Shown: in pieces, positions 1 to 10,493 of the stretch
How positions within the stretch are numbered: the stretch's first letter is position 1
How the letters are laid out: the number at the start of each line of letters is the position of its first letter
Origin: Phaffia rhodozyma
Taxonomy: Eukaryota > Basidiomycota > Tremellomycetes > Cystofilobasidiales > Mrakiaceae
Direction of reading: 5' to 3'
Length of the DNA stretch: 64,000 nt
Assembly (NCBI GenBank): GCA_014706385.1
Contig: JACGZH010000004.1
Location: forward strand, 1,364,001-1,428,000
Program-made: the position numbers and the translations under genes
The notes under the pieces: model-generated
What the model was told of the DNA's origin: nothing
Databases searched by the model: none
The model's input: the letters and a program-made list of their open reading frames with translations, nothing else

Positions 1-1238
1 GCCACATCCCCCAAACTTTTTGCAACCTCCTCTAACATGGCCTCCATGACCTCTTTGGGGGGCTTTGGATCCTTGCCTCCTCTCTTTTTCTTCGGTCCAA
101 ATTCGATCGTCGTGCGATAGGCATCGGTGATGTATGATCTCGCTTGAGCTACTTTGTGAGAAATATCATTCGGCGAAGAAACCCACGAGACGAGTAATTC
201 TTTCTCGATCCCACTGTTTCGAAGTCCAGAGTTCGAACCAATCGAGTTCTGTTTGGGTTTGCTCGACGTAGAACTGGAGTTGGCGGTCGAAGAGGGAGAA
301 GATATAGATTGGAATTTCACAATGGAGTAGGCCTTGACATCTGCTTCTTCACCGGGTGGTGGGGCTCCAAACGTCGTTCCGATTCTCACCAAAACGAAAT
401 CCCCTCCGGTCTTCTCTTTCTTGCTTCCAACCTCCTCTTCGGTAGGAGTGATCAACTCTAGAACGTCTTCTCTAGCACGAACAGAGCTCATCTCGATCGG
501 TTCTGTGGGTGCATTACCAGGAGGGATGATCGCACGGACGAACAATTCATCGGGGATCTCCTCGTTTTTCAGATGTCTGTCTAGCTTTTTCTGCAAAACC
601 TCGAGTTCCTCGATCGTAGAAGCTTGTCTAAGCTTGGTTGTCTTTGGACGGCCTTCTTTATGCCCTGAGAAAGAAGATGAAGAGCCGGAGGCCGTCAAGC
701 TGGCAGGGGCAGGAGCGAGAGGTTGAAGTTGGAACGCCGGCTTAAAAGGTTGAGCTGTAGGTTGAGGAGCCGAGAAACGACCTGAAAGCCTGGAAGGAAA
801 CTTTCCGGTTTGGAGATCGTCTCTGTTGGAAGGAAATGCAAAGGAAGAACGGGAAGAGGGAGAAGAGAATCGGTTTGCTGGTCGGTCAAACGCCTCTGAC
901 CGCGGTCGGGAGTGATGTCCTGAAGATGACTGTCGAGGCGGCAAAGATGAACGAGAAGAACCAGGCGAAGAGAACGGTCCTCGAACAGAGGAAGGTGGAG
1001 GAGGTGACCGGGGAGGAGGTGGAGAGAACCCGAATGGTCCATTCGTTATGTTGGGTCGGTTTGGAGAAATTCGAGGCGAATGAGCATGAGAAGATCGGCC
1101 GTGTGAGGGTACGCTTTGGGATGGAGGAGTTCTAGAGTTTCCGGGTCTATTGAAGTCAAGTGTAGCGACCGAGGATGAAAACAGCCTGGCTGGCTCCCCT
1201 CCTAGTCTCAGAGGTCCGACAGAAGGTTTGAATGGCAT
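1..1238 (-). CDS. Mitochondrial translation initiation factor IF-3-like protein (3' end cut off by window edge)
   Basis: An open frame runs without introns from the ATG at 1238 to the left edge (about 412 codons), so the C-terminus is missing. The first ~190 residues are rich in Ser, Pro and Arg, with a basic, hydroxylated N-terminus that looks like a mitochondrial presequence. The region around 'NEEIPDELFVRAIIPPGN' and 'GGDFVLVRIG' resembles an IF3 N-domain. The later stretch 'KELLVSWVSSPNDISHKVAQ' resembles the start of the IF3 C-domain. Bacterial and mitochondrial IF3 bind the small ribosomal subunit and help select the initiator tRNA and start codon. The assignment rests on motif resemblance only. 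Fungal mtIF3 (Aim23 family) diverges strongly, so a different mitochondrial RNA- or ribosome-binding protein is possible. The gene diverges from DUS4, with about 200 bp between the two start codons. Confidence 0.58.
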   Translation of the reverse strand, partial: MPFKPSVGPLRLGGEPARLFSSSVATLDFNRPGNSRTPPSQSVPSHGRSSHAHSPRISPNRPNITNGPFGFSPPPPRSPPPPSSVRGPFSSPGSSRSSLPPRQSSSGHHSRPRSEAFDRPANRFSSPSSRSSFAFPSNRDDLQTGKFPSRLSGRFSAPQPTAQPFKPAFQLQPLAPAPASLTASGSSSSFSGHKEGRPKTTKLRQASTIEELEVLQKKLDRHLKNEEIPDELFVRAIIPPGNAPTEPIEMSSVRAREDVLELITPTEEEVGSKKEKTGGDFVLVRIGTTFGAPPPGEEADVKAYSIVKFQSISSPSSTANSSSTSSKPKQNSIGSNSGLRNSGIEKELLVSWVSSPNDISHKVAQARSYITDAYRTTIEFGPKKKRGGKDPKPPKEVMEAMLEEVAKSLGDV

Positions 1239-1435
1239 TGTGAGCAGCGATGACCTACAATGCTTGGTGATGGCTGATGATGGTTAATGATCAGTGGATT
1301 GATGTCGTACAAGAAGAGCCGGGTTTTTTTTTACGTTCACCGGTTAGTCACCAGATATCAACTCTGACCTCTTTCGAAGACATACTATCGGTCCTACCAT
1401 CCACCTTCGTCCCAAATACAATCAAACTCGCTAGG

Positions 1436-3432
1436 ATGGACTTGCAGGAAGACATTCGAGAGCTGGAAGCAATCAAGAATGAGATTTCTCAGGAAGAGCC
1501 CGAGACATTGGCTCCCCAGGATATGCTCTCTCAGCTCCAAGATATCAACGTTCTAGGCGAGTCTCACCCACCTTCACAGCATACTCTAATCCTTTGCTGA
1601 TATATTCTTGCTCTCCTTGACTGAATGTACCTCTACAGCTCCCTTAGTCAGACATTCCAAACTTCCATTCAGACATCTGGTATCCCAGTATGATGTCCAT
1701 ATTACCCATACGCCTATGATCCTTGCAGCCGAATTTGCCCGTACGTCCTATTGTGCTTGCTCAAGATTTCGCTCCGTTGTCTGATACGAAGCAACTCATC
1801 AAAACTTACCTTGCTCATCGATCGTTACTTCTTCCGGTACTGAATCCCGATAGGAAATGGAACGGCGCGAGAGTCTGATTTCTCGACTTCTACCGAAGAA
1901 AGAGGCACGTTTCTCCTCAGCGAACGGTCTAATCCCAGCGTCTTTGTCAACGTGCCGGAAGAGGAAAGCAGCTGCTTGGAAGAGGAGGTCCAGCGGTTGA
2001 AGAAGAAGCGAAAAGTGAAAGGCGCAGTGATTGCTCAGTTTGCTGCCAATGATGCAAAGATTTTGGCCGATGCGTGAGTGAGACATTCTAAAATTTTTCT
2101 ATTCGTGATTATGTGTTGGGAAGGGTAATTCTGGCTGACAGACGACTTCAAACGAGACTTCTCTAGATGTGAATTGATCAGTGAGGCTCATCTTCGTGTT
2201 TATCGCCCATGCCCCTAGGATTGCTGACTGACCAAGGAACCTTTAATGCACAAAGATCCCTATGTAGATGGAATTGATCTCAATTGCGGTAAGAACTCTT
2301 TCTTCACAAATTCTCATCAGAAACCCTCCGCTGAGCGCAAACGCCCACCTCTTATTCACTCGCAGGCTGTCCCCAAAAGTGGGCATATCAGGAAAAGATT
2401 GGTTCTTATCTTCTTCGACAACCGGAAACTGTCCGAGATCTTGTCCGCGCTGCCAAAGATCGACTAGGATGGGGTTTCCCAGTGAGCGTAAAGATTCGAG
2501 TCGACTCTGATCTTCAGTGAGCCTTAATCCATTCAACTTCCTTTCATTTTCTAGATCGTTCATTTCCTATACTTAACACCCCGCTGTAATATTCTCCTCC
2601 AAAAACCAGACTCACCCATAAATTGATTGAAACTGCAATTTCCTCTGGTATATCTCACCTTCAAATCCACGGTCGAACCCGTCTTCAACCATCAACCGTG
2701 CCACCTGACCTACCGGCCATCAAGTTTGCTTGTGAGGTCGCTTCGAGACACGGGATATCATGTGTGGGTAACGGTGATATCTGGACGGAGGAGGATGCAA
2801 AAATCATGAGAAGGGAGACCGGGGTGAGAGGTGTCATGGGAGCGAGAGGTTTGTTGGCCAATCCAGTCAGTTTATATGTTTCTCTCCTCCTCTTTTTACC
2901 TTTCTCTGTTCTTTCTGCGGCTTACTTTAAAACTGGATTTGATCCTGGTTGGCTTGTGCAGGCTTTGTTTTCAGGGTACGATAAAACACCTCAGGAAGCA
3001 GTCGAGGTAGGTCTCTGTGTTTTTATTTAATCAAGATCTTTATGATTGTAATGACAATACTAAAACTATCATTTTGTTTAATTTATCAATACGAAAGTCG
3101 TTCTTAAATATCTCGACATCTTATGGGTTCATCTACCCTCTTTTGTATGTCTTCTTGGCTCCTCGTCTTCTCGGCTTCTTTGATGAACGCAATTAACCCA
3201 GTCGCCGTTCAAACTTTGATAAAGCCACCGACATCTATCAATGATGCTCGAGTCCCATTTCTCGAGACCAGAACGCGTCTACTTCAATCAACTAGGTTCT
3301 CATGCTGCTGTGTTTGATCACTTAGCTTCGAGAGGAGTCGGAGTTGGGCTGGAACCCTGTTCTTCAAGAGCTGACCCCGAGATAGGAGTAGGGAGAGGAA
3401 TAGTGAGAGGGTGGGATGGAGTGATGATATGA
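1436..3432 (+). CDS. DUS4: tRNA-dihydrouridine synthase, Dus4 class
   Basis: Flavoenzyme that reduces specific uridines in the tRNA D-loop to dihydrouridine; Dus4 acts on U20a/U20b in yeast. Ten exons give 398 aa: 1436-1556, 1639-1740, 1854-2073, 2167-2180, 2256-2288, 2366-2516, 2610-2865, 2962-3006, 3098-3144, 3225-3432. The spliced protein shows the Dus start 'APLVRHSKLPFRHLV', the Dus4-type 'ARESDFSTS...ERG', the catalytic-loop Cys in 'GIDLNCGCPQKWA', the substrate-binding 'IHGRTR' and the FMN-binding 'CVGNGDIW'. The C-terminal 'FHRHLSMMLE' matches the helical tRNA-binding domain. The first intron starts with GC rather than GT (GCGAGT at 1557). It is supported by restoring 'NVLAPLVRHSK' across the junction. 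Exon 4 is only 14 nt, and it is required both by frame and to join 'ILADACELI' to 'NPYVDGIDLN'. The total of 1197 nt is divisible by three. Confidence 0.88.
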
Positions 3433-3634
3433 TCACATATGTAAAGGTTGTTGCGAGATGATTAAGATTGTCACATCTAAGAATCTCCCATGCATTAATC
3501 TTAACTGAAAAGTGATGATCGTGTTATAAAATCGTTATATAATAACAGCCTCTCCTTCAAGCTCATTCTTTGTCTATCAACTTGACCCTTGCTTTGTATA
3601 AAGACAAGCTGCCAGTCCTAAATTTTAGGCATCT

Positions 3635-4622
3635 TTAAATCGTTCTTCTGTCGGTCATGACTCGTACGATGGATCCCACGCCTGCCACTTCCGTCAACTA
3701 TCATTGTTGAATTAACCCACCCAGAATTCAATCCAGTAGATCACATATCAGCTCCTCTTCATCCAAGTTCATCAACTCGAAATCTATCTCGAAAACAATG
3801 AACCGACACACCTTTTCATGCCAAGTCAAGAAAACCGAAGGGTTGACGTCCAAACCTTCGATCTTTTCCATTCCCTGATGGAGATCAAAGACAAAACATG
3901 AATGAGCCCGAGTTCATTGCTTCTGATGTTATCCGAAAAACCACGCGAGACGCGACCGACCTTGTAGATAAATTTCATAAGCCCGTCCTGCTCTTCAGGG
4001 TTTAGGGACTTGATCGTGCTTGTGATATCGGTAGATTTTGTTGAGTTCAGGATAAGGACGAACGTCTGGAGGCTAGTGGCCTGAAAGAAGCGAAATGAGA
4101 AGAGAGCGGTAAGTAAGGGGGAGATCGCAGAAAAGCATCAGCCATTTTAGTGATCTTGATCATGAAGAACATCGGGATAGACACACTTTGGCGTGATCAT
4201 GATCGACTCCAAATGGATATTCGCTTAATAGCAATTGTAATGCGCCCTTAATGTCTTGTCTGTGGATACGTAAGGCGGTAGAAACAGATGGTGATCAACG
4301 ATAACACAACGTAGCGAGTCACTAGAATCAGCGTTTTCACAAATGAAACACGGCAGAGGGACAACCATGGTTGTAACTGACCTTCCAAGTACCTGTCTAA
4401 CCTGAGTAGATACCTGAGTGGCGTATGCGGCTGCCTCTTCGGCTGACCGAGTGTCAGGATCGAAAAGCTCCGAGTCTTGTAGGGTATCCTCATCGTACTG
4501 GCTGTAAAGGATCAGTCACAGATGGGCTGGTCAGATGGCTGAACGCGTGCAGACAAGACGAGAGCACTTCAAAACAAAAGACTAAACTCGATGTTGATTT
4601 TCCTGAATGCTGTGTCGGACAT
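3635..4622 (-). CDS. ARPC5: Actin-related protein 2/3 complex subunit 5 (p16)
   Basis: Small structural subunit of the Arp2/3 complex, which nucleates branched actin. Six exons, read from the start codon at 4622: 4588-4622, 4382-4501, 4187-4259, 3961-4080, 3812-3874, 3635-3697, giving 157 aa, normal for the family. The start 'MSDTAFRKINIDQYDED' is typical. Other family hallmarks are 'KGALQLLLSEYPFG', 'NPEEQDGLMKFIYKG', 'LTWHEKLTEVAG' and the very end 'SIVRVMTDRRTI'. All five introns have GT-AG ends (donors GTTTAG, GTCAGT, GTGTGT, GTCGGT, GTGTGT), and the spliced length is divisible by three. It ends tail-to-tail with DUS4, about 200 bp apart, and diverges from the unrecognised gene at 4877. 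Confidence 0.94.
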
Positions 4623-4876
4623 GGCTCTAGATTGAATAAGAATGAACGAGAAAGAGATGGTGGTCGTCGTCGTTGTCGTCGTTGTCGAGATGGTAGTAGT
4701 ACGTTGAAGGCGATGGAGGAGATCATGATTCCCAAGTGTACCCCAGATGCTGCCCCAGATATGGCCCAGATCTACCCAAGTCATGAACAAAATACCTGCT
4801 CTTCCTCTCAACACATTTGATAGCCGGAATGAATCAAATGAGATCAATCGCAATCAGTCACTCTCAAAGATAGGCA

Positions 4877-6712
4877 ATGCATCGTCGGACTCCATCTCTG
4901 AACTTGCAGTCCTTGGCTGCTTCTTCGCCGGTAACGGAAAGTCCACGATCACCGGCATATACATCAGCATCCAAGTTTCGTTCGTCCCAACAAGAGTTCC
5001 CTGCGTCCAGGTCCATTCCATCGATTGTGACCACCGGGGTCCAGGCCGATGTCGGATTAGGTATTCATCAAGAAGAGGACGTCGGGGATGAAATTTTAGA
5101 TAGTAATACTGAAAATCAGATCACTCTGGAGGAAAATCTTATTCGGTATACAGTCAGATCGTCCGTACAGTCATCTTAATGCATCTTCTGTTTCGATTTG
5201 AGTGCGCTGCTTGCACTGGGCCGAAGCTGATATAGCAGCATGACATATGGTTTCGTCTCATTTCCGACACACGCAAAAAACAGGAGTAACGCTCTGGAAG
5301 AACTTAGAGTGAATGTATCTGACGCAAGCTCTGGGAGGAGGTGCTACAAGAAAGTTAGCTCGTCCGCTTGCTTGATATCTAGTCCGAGTGATGTTGCGTC
5401 TGTACATTATCTGGCCTCAGACTGATTCTAGTGATTCACCGTTCCTTCATCGACCTTTTTGATGGGAAAAGAACAGACAGCTTTATTCGGACATGATTGT
5501 CACTGACGTCACCGTATGTCTCGTTCTGATGCTTATGTCCAGAACAATTCCTTCTCAGAGCTGACCGCGCATTTCTCGTTTGAGCGCGCGCGAACGTTCA
5601 TACAACTCGCCGACACAGGACACGCAAAACGCTACGATCTCGTACGCTATTAACAGGCCATTGGATCGTCATATACTCTATATCACTTCTCCTTTGTTCC
5701 CTGCTCGGTCGGCGATTCCTATTCAAACTGAAAGTGTGAGTCCGTCCCTATATTCCGCTCATCGTCGTCGATTATCTCGGCTTGCTTCAAAAGAAATTCG
5801 AAACGATTCTGATGAAGCCTAGCCTCGAACGATATTATGTAGTTATCCGAGGATAAAATCAAGGGTCTCCAATTTTCAGGTAAACTACAACAAATGTCAT
5901 TTGTACATCTGAACGATACTCAAACTGATAGACTAGGCCGATTTGATTCTTGAACAGTATCGATATCTTGCCGATTAAATCTAGCCAGCATATCTGATCA
6001 ACTTGGTTCAACTCCCCTCCCTCCAAAAACTATCAAATTCGAGACATTCCCCTCTCATGCCTCTTCTTCATATTTGCCCTCCTTTGATAAAGCTCAAAGC
6101 CCATCAAACTTGGACCTAGATTGCGATGAAGTCATACCATTAAGTCCGAATCTCGAACGAATGGAATCCGGTGGATTTTCTGATGATATTCCCAACCCAT
6201 CACGGTCTATACACCGATCGTCCTCATCTCTCTCCTCGAATCCGACAGTACGAAGATCGTCGGAGAAACGACAGTCCTGGATCGGTTGGTCTCGAGGAAT
6301 GATCCCCTCCGTCCCTTCTTTTCCTATCCTACGTTCTCTATCCTCACTACCGACCTTATCGATGAGCACAGGTACACGTCAAACGGGGAATGATCAACCG
6401 GAAGGAATCTGGGGAGAATGTTTAGGATCAAGTGGGAAATCATTCATCATCCTGTGCCCTCCTGATCTACTTCCTCCACCTCCGGTCTCTGTTTCGACGT
6501 CGTCCTCAACACCGCCACCACGACCCAGAACAAGACCAATCCTCCTCTTCAAAGATACGACGCCTCTCTACTCGGCTACTACCCAAGGCGAAATCGTCAT
6601 CGATGAATCAGTCGTTAGGTGTCTGGGTGTCGAGAGAGGGTTTTGGATAGCTTTGGCTTTAGGTGTCTTGGAATCTGAGGAGGAGAGGGTCGGATGGCTG
6701 GTTGAGAGTTAA
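4877..6712 (+). CDS. Unrecognised multi-exon gene; exon structure unresolved
   Basis: I do not recognise this product. A first exon appears to start at 4877 ('MHRRTPSLNLQSLAASS') and runs about 90 codons, ending in 'ENQITLEENLIRYT'. Protein-like stretches follow in changing frames: around 5540-5640 ('FERARTFIQLADTGHAKRYD') and around 5735-5850 ('PLIVVDYLGLLQKKF' to 'LERYYVVIRG'). Introns therefore separate them, but I could not fix the junctions. The last exon is clearer: it opens near 5960, continues through 'NLASISDQLGSTPLPP', a Ser/Pro-rich segment and 'PEGIWGECLGSSGKSFIIL', and stops at 6712. Codon use in this exon resembles its neighbours. The 'KPSLERYYVVIRG' block could be the opening strand of a PH-like domain, but that is only a suggestion. 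The gene diverges from ARPC5 and converges on the Hrp1-like gene. Confidence 0.4.
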
Positions 6713-6947
6713 GATTCAAGAAGTTTCTTCGCTTCGAGCATGTATTTCTCTTCTTTCTGACCTGAGTTATTGAGCATGGCCAGAAGAGCAAGATGAACGC
6801 AAAATTGGAATTCATATAGATATTGCGAGGAAAAAAGATGGACCCCGCAGATGTACAAACAAATCAGACCGGCAAATGGTAGAGCCAAAACAGAGTTGGG
6901 AAGAAGAGAGGCCAAGACTAATGGAAGGTATAGGTGAAGAAGACTAC

Positions 6948-9900
6948 TTAATAAGGGCGGAAATGACTTTGACCCTTAGTGTTGAACCTTGCCGGCCCCA
7001 TCCCCTGCTGTTGTTGTTGTTGACCCGTTTGGATCTGACCTCCCACGCTGGGAGATCTTCCACCTGTTGTCCTACCTGCTGTCGAACCGGCGTTTGAACC
7101 GGCGGAACCCACTCCCCCAGCTGCTCCTCCAGCTTGAGGCATCATGAAAGGCATCCCACTCATTCCCATCCCGGGTCGAAGGCCCATTCCCATTCCTCCC
7201 ATCCCGCCCATCATACCCATGCCCATTCCATTCATACCCATACCCATCATCCCAGGCATGCCCATCATCCCTCTGGCTGCTCCTCCTGCAGCTCCGGGAA
7301 TGTTTCCGCCAGGACTAGCTCCGCCGCCGTTGGCACCATTTCCGGACGCGCCGCCAGTAGGAGAGCCTGAAAGGCCGAGCATAGGATTGTACATTCCTGG
7401 GCTGGACATCATGCTTGGGAATCCAGGGTTCTGCATTCCGGAGCTATCGAGAGCAGATTAACGGTAAAGAACAGGGTCAACTTTCATCGGTGTTTTTGAA
7501 CGGAGATAAGGCGTGAAAGGTTACGGACTTCATCATCTGAGGTCGGTTCATCATCCCCATTTGACCAGGATTACCCATGCCTCCACTAGCAAGATCCAAG
7601 AATCCCAAACAAGTGTTCCATTGTCAGTTGTGTCATTTCGATATAAGAAAAGATATTGAAAACAAGAACTCACGCCATCATTCGCTGATACATCTGGACC
7701 ATAACATTCGGGTCCATTCCACCTGGTCCACCAGCTCCCATCCCCATCATTCCAGGCATCATTCCACCCATACCGCCCATCATGAACTGCTGTTGTTGAT
7801 GAAGCCCTGGCTGTTGGTGTTGCTGGGCTTGAAGTTGCTGTTGAAGTTGTATAGGGTTCTGAGGAAGAGACGAGGGTCCACCGACTCCTCCGTAAGCAAC
7901 GTTGCCTCCATAGGGATCAGTTTTGGTAGATTTTCGATCGGTTGTTACAGCAGTGTTAGCATCTCGACCGTTTCGAGGTTGAGCCCTCTTAACTTCAACC
8001 TATGGAAGAAAAAGCACCAGAACGAAGACCAGAAGGTTAGTCATTGATTCGGAAACTAGAAAATCCGTAATGACGCAAGATATATTGAACTGACCCCCTT
8101 GCCATCGATCTCAACCATTCCGACCGCCAAACACTTTTCGCAGCTTTCTTCGTCAGCAAATGTAATGAACCCGAACCCTTTACTCCTACTCGAATCTCGA
8201 TCTACCATAACCTGAGCGTCGAGAACGGTACCGTACTGGGCGAAGAAGTCTCGAAGAATATCCACTGTCGTTGACGGGAGGAGGCCACCAACAAAGATTT
8301 TGGCAGATTTACGATGCTCGGTGTGAGGGATGGCTCGTTTGGGGTCGATCTGATAGTCAACCGATTTGGAAGGGAAAAAAAAGTGTAGTTGTCTCAAAGA
8401 AAGAGTTCAAGTCTAATCTCTTGAATATTCAATAAAGAAGACGTGACTGTACCTGCTTTCCATCGAGTTGATGCTCCTGAGCAAGCACCTTATCAACCGA
8501 GGAAGATTGTTCAAATGTCAAGAACGCGAAACCCCGAGACCGGCCGGTCGGATCTCTCATAATTGTGCAGTGCTCGACCGCTCCAAACTGAGAAAAGTAT
8601 GTTCGCAAATTGTCTGACGAGTGAGAAGGTATCGGCAAAATTTAGGGAAGAAGTCGAAGATTAGATTGAAAGACGTTTAAAATCCGATGGCCCACTGCAC
8701 AAGAGTGCAAGAATGAAGAGAGAATGAGAGATGTACCATCGGTAGTTTCCCAGTTGAGGCCTCCTACAAACATTTTTCTACATAAAGCAAACAGGTCGGA
8801 AGGTAGAAAAGGGGTTTGGGTGTATATACCATCCGGGCGTACGCAGACAGTTGAGGATAGAAAATAAGGGGGTAGAACGACATTCACATCGCAGTTTGTT
8901 TTGTTTGACGAGTTGTTTTGTTGAAAGTAACAGGCAAGAGTCAAGAGCGTGGACGCGTAAACGAGAGTGAGCGAGGGAGAGAAAAAGGAGAGATATAGGA
9001 GATTAGTCGATGAACAGAACATGCAGTAGAGCGACGAATTAGAGAAAGAAAAACGGGTTGTGTTGATGTTGATGTGGAAGGTGAGTGAAAGGCAGATGCA
9101 AAGAAAAGACAACGGAAACTGTGAAATAACGAGTGATGAGAAACCTAGAGACGACGTTGTTGGTTTCTCATCATGTCAAGCTCCACTCAACCCGGTACGA
9201 AATAGCAACGATGACTATGAGGACAACGACAAGACAAAACGAGGTAGGAACTCATACAGGTTCACTGTAATCGAGAGTGGGATGCGAAGCATATTACTCT
9301 CGCTTCGGGAACAAAAACAGATGACAAGGGGAGAACGAATGGAACAGATCTTGTTTGAAACAGGGATAAAAGATGGAATCCCTACGATGGAAACGTGTCG
9401 TCCATCGACGAATCCAACAGGCCGATCGTTCCTCCTTGCAAGAACAAGGATCAGTTGGTCCAATGAGAGAAAGCGAGAAGCCAGAAACGCTTACCCTTCA
9501 TCAGGCATATCTCTCGGTCGAATAGCGTCTCCGTTGGCGTGCTGTTGCTGAGGAGCACCTAAGCCGGCACCCAATCCACCTGACGAATATGCTGAGCTTG
9601 ACGAGGTCGACTCAGCTGCCCCAGTGATCTCCGCGATCTTTTTAGCGAGGGCATCCTCGGTGTCCACCCCAGAGGCAGACTGCATGTTGGTAACGCCAGA
9701 GGTAGAGGCAGCGACGGAAGAAGGAGTAGCTTTCTCGTTGGCAGAAGGGACAGAGCTCGTCTTTGAGGCATCTACGTTGGTTGAGGAGGGAATCATGGCG
9801 TCCACAGTTGCCGGCTCTCCGTCTTCATCCTCATTGTCGTCGTCTATCGAATTTGACGATGAAAAGCTGTCAGTATGTGTAACAAAGATCATGAAAAAAA

Positions 9901-10134
9901 AAAGTGGAAACACTCATCAAACACATACAAAGGACATCCTCATCATCATCAGGTCCGTAAAGGTCAAGGTTATCTAGGATGGAGCAAGAAGATAAAGAAA
10001 CGACAAGAGAGAAAGAAAGGAAGAAAAAATCCAAGTAAATCATATCGAACAACATTCAAGACAGAGGATCATCTGTTGACTCTATGAAATCTGCCTCCAA
10101 GCAAACACATACCTTGCTCTTCGTCGCTAGCCAT
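6948..10134 (-). CDS. Two-RRM RNA-binding protein, Hrp1/Nab4-like hnRNP
   Basis: Nine exons from the start at 10134: 10113-10134, 9925-9973, 9495-9866, 8737-8777, 8453-8613, 8095-8349, 7674-7999, 7529-7585, 6948-7443 (592 aa). An acidic, Ser-rich N-terminus (~190 aa) precedes RRM1, whose RNP2 is 'KMFVGGLNW' and RNP1 'RGFAFLTF'. RRM2 has RNP2 'KIFVGGL' and RNP1 'KGFGFITF'. The C-terminal third is a Gln-rich, then Met/Gly-rich low-complexity tail ('[16 protein letters not shown]'). In S. cerevisiae the best-matching architecture is Hrp1, a nucleus-cytoplasm shuttling factor of mRNA cleavage factor I that recognises the polyadenylation enhancer. The tandem-RRM plus Met/Gly tail also occurs in animal Musashi/DAZAP1-type proteins, so the exact orthologue is unproven. 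The exon 2 donor (GTGTTT) and exon 8 donor (GTCCGT) were chosen because only they keep frame. Confidence 0.82.
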
Positions 10135-10493
10135 TTTGTATGTTCTATCACGGATGTTGCTGTCTAGAGACCGACGAGAAAGAAGTATTTAAGCAAGAGA
10201 GGAGATGAGAGTTGTAGGCTAACAAAGAGGAACAGAGCGTGCTGGAAGGTGTCGGGATTTGTAACCAGAGGGCGTGATCGTTGTAACCATGGTAATGACC
10301 AGCCGGCCAAATTTCGACCAACGCTCTCAACCGAGCTTTACCAGTCTCTCTCACACTCTGACCTTCATCCTCTTTTCTCTTTCTAGCGCACCTCAATCAT
10401 CTTTCTAGTAGCACGAAAGTGGTGGAAAGAAAGGAAATAAGAACATAGTCGTAGAAATTTCTCTTGAATACAGAAAAGAAAACCCATTCCGTC
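10135..10493 (+). other. Divergent promoter region, Hrp1-like gene / RPC40
   Basis: 359 bp between two divergent start codons (10134 on - and 10494 on +). The spacing implies that both core promoters lie here. I see no convincing TATA box and no coding signal. Confidence 0.5.
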
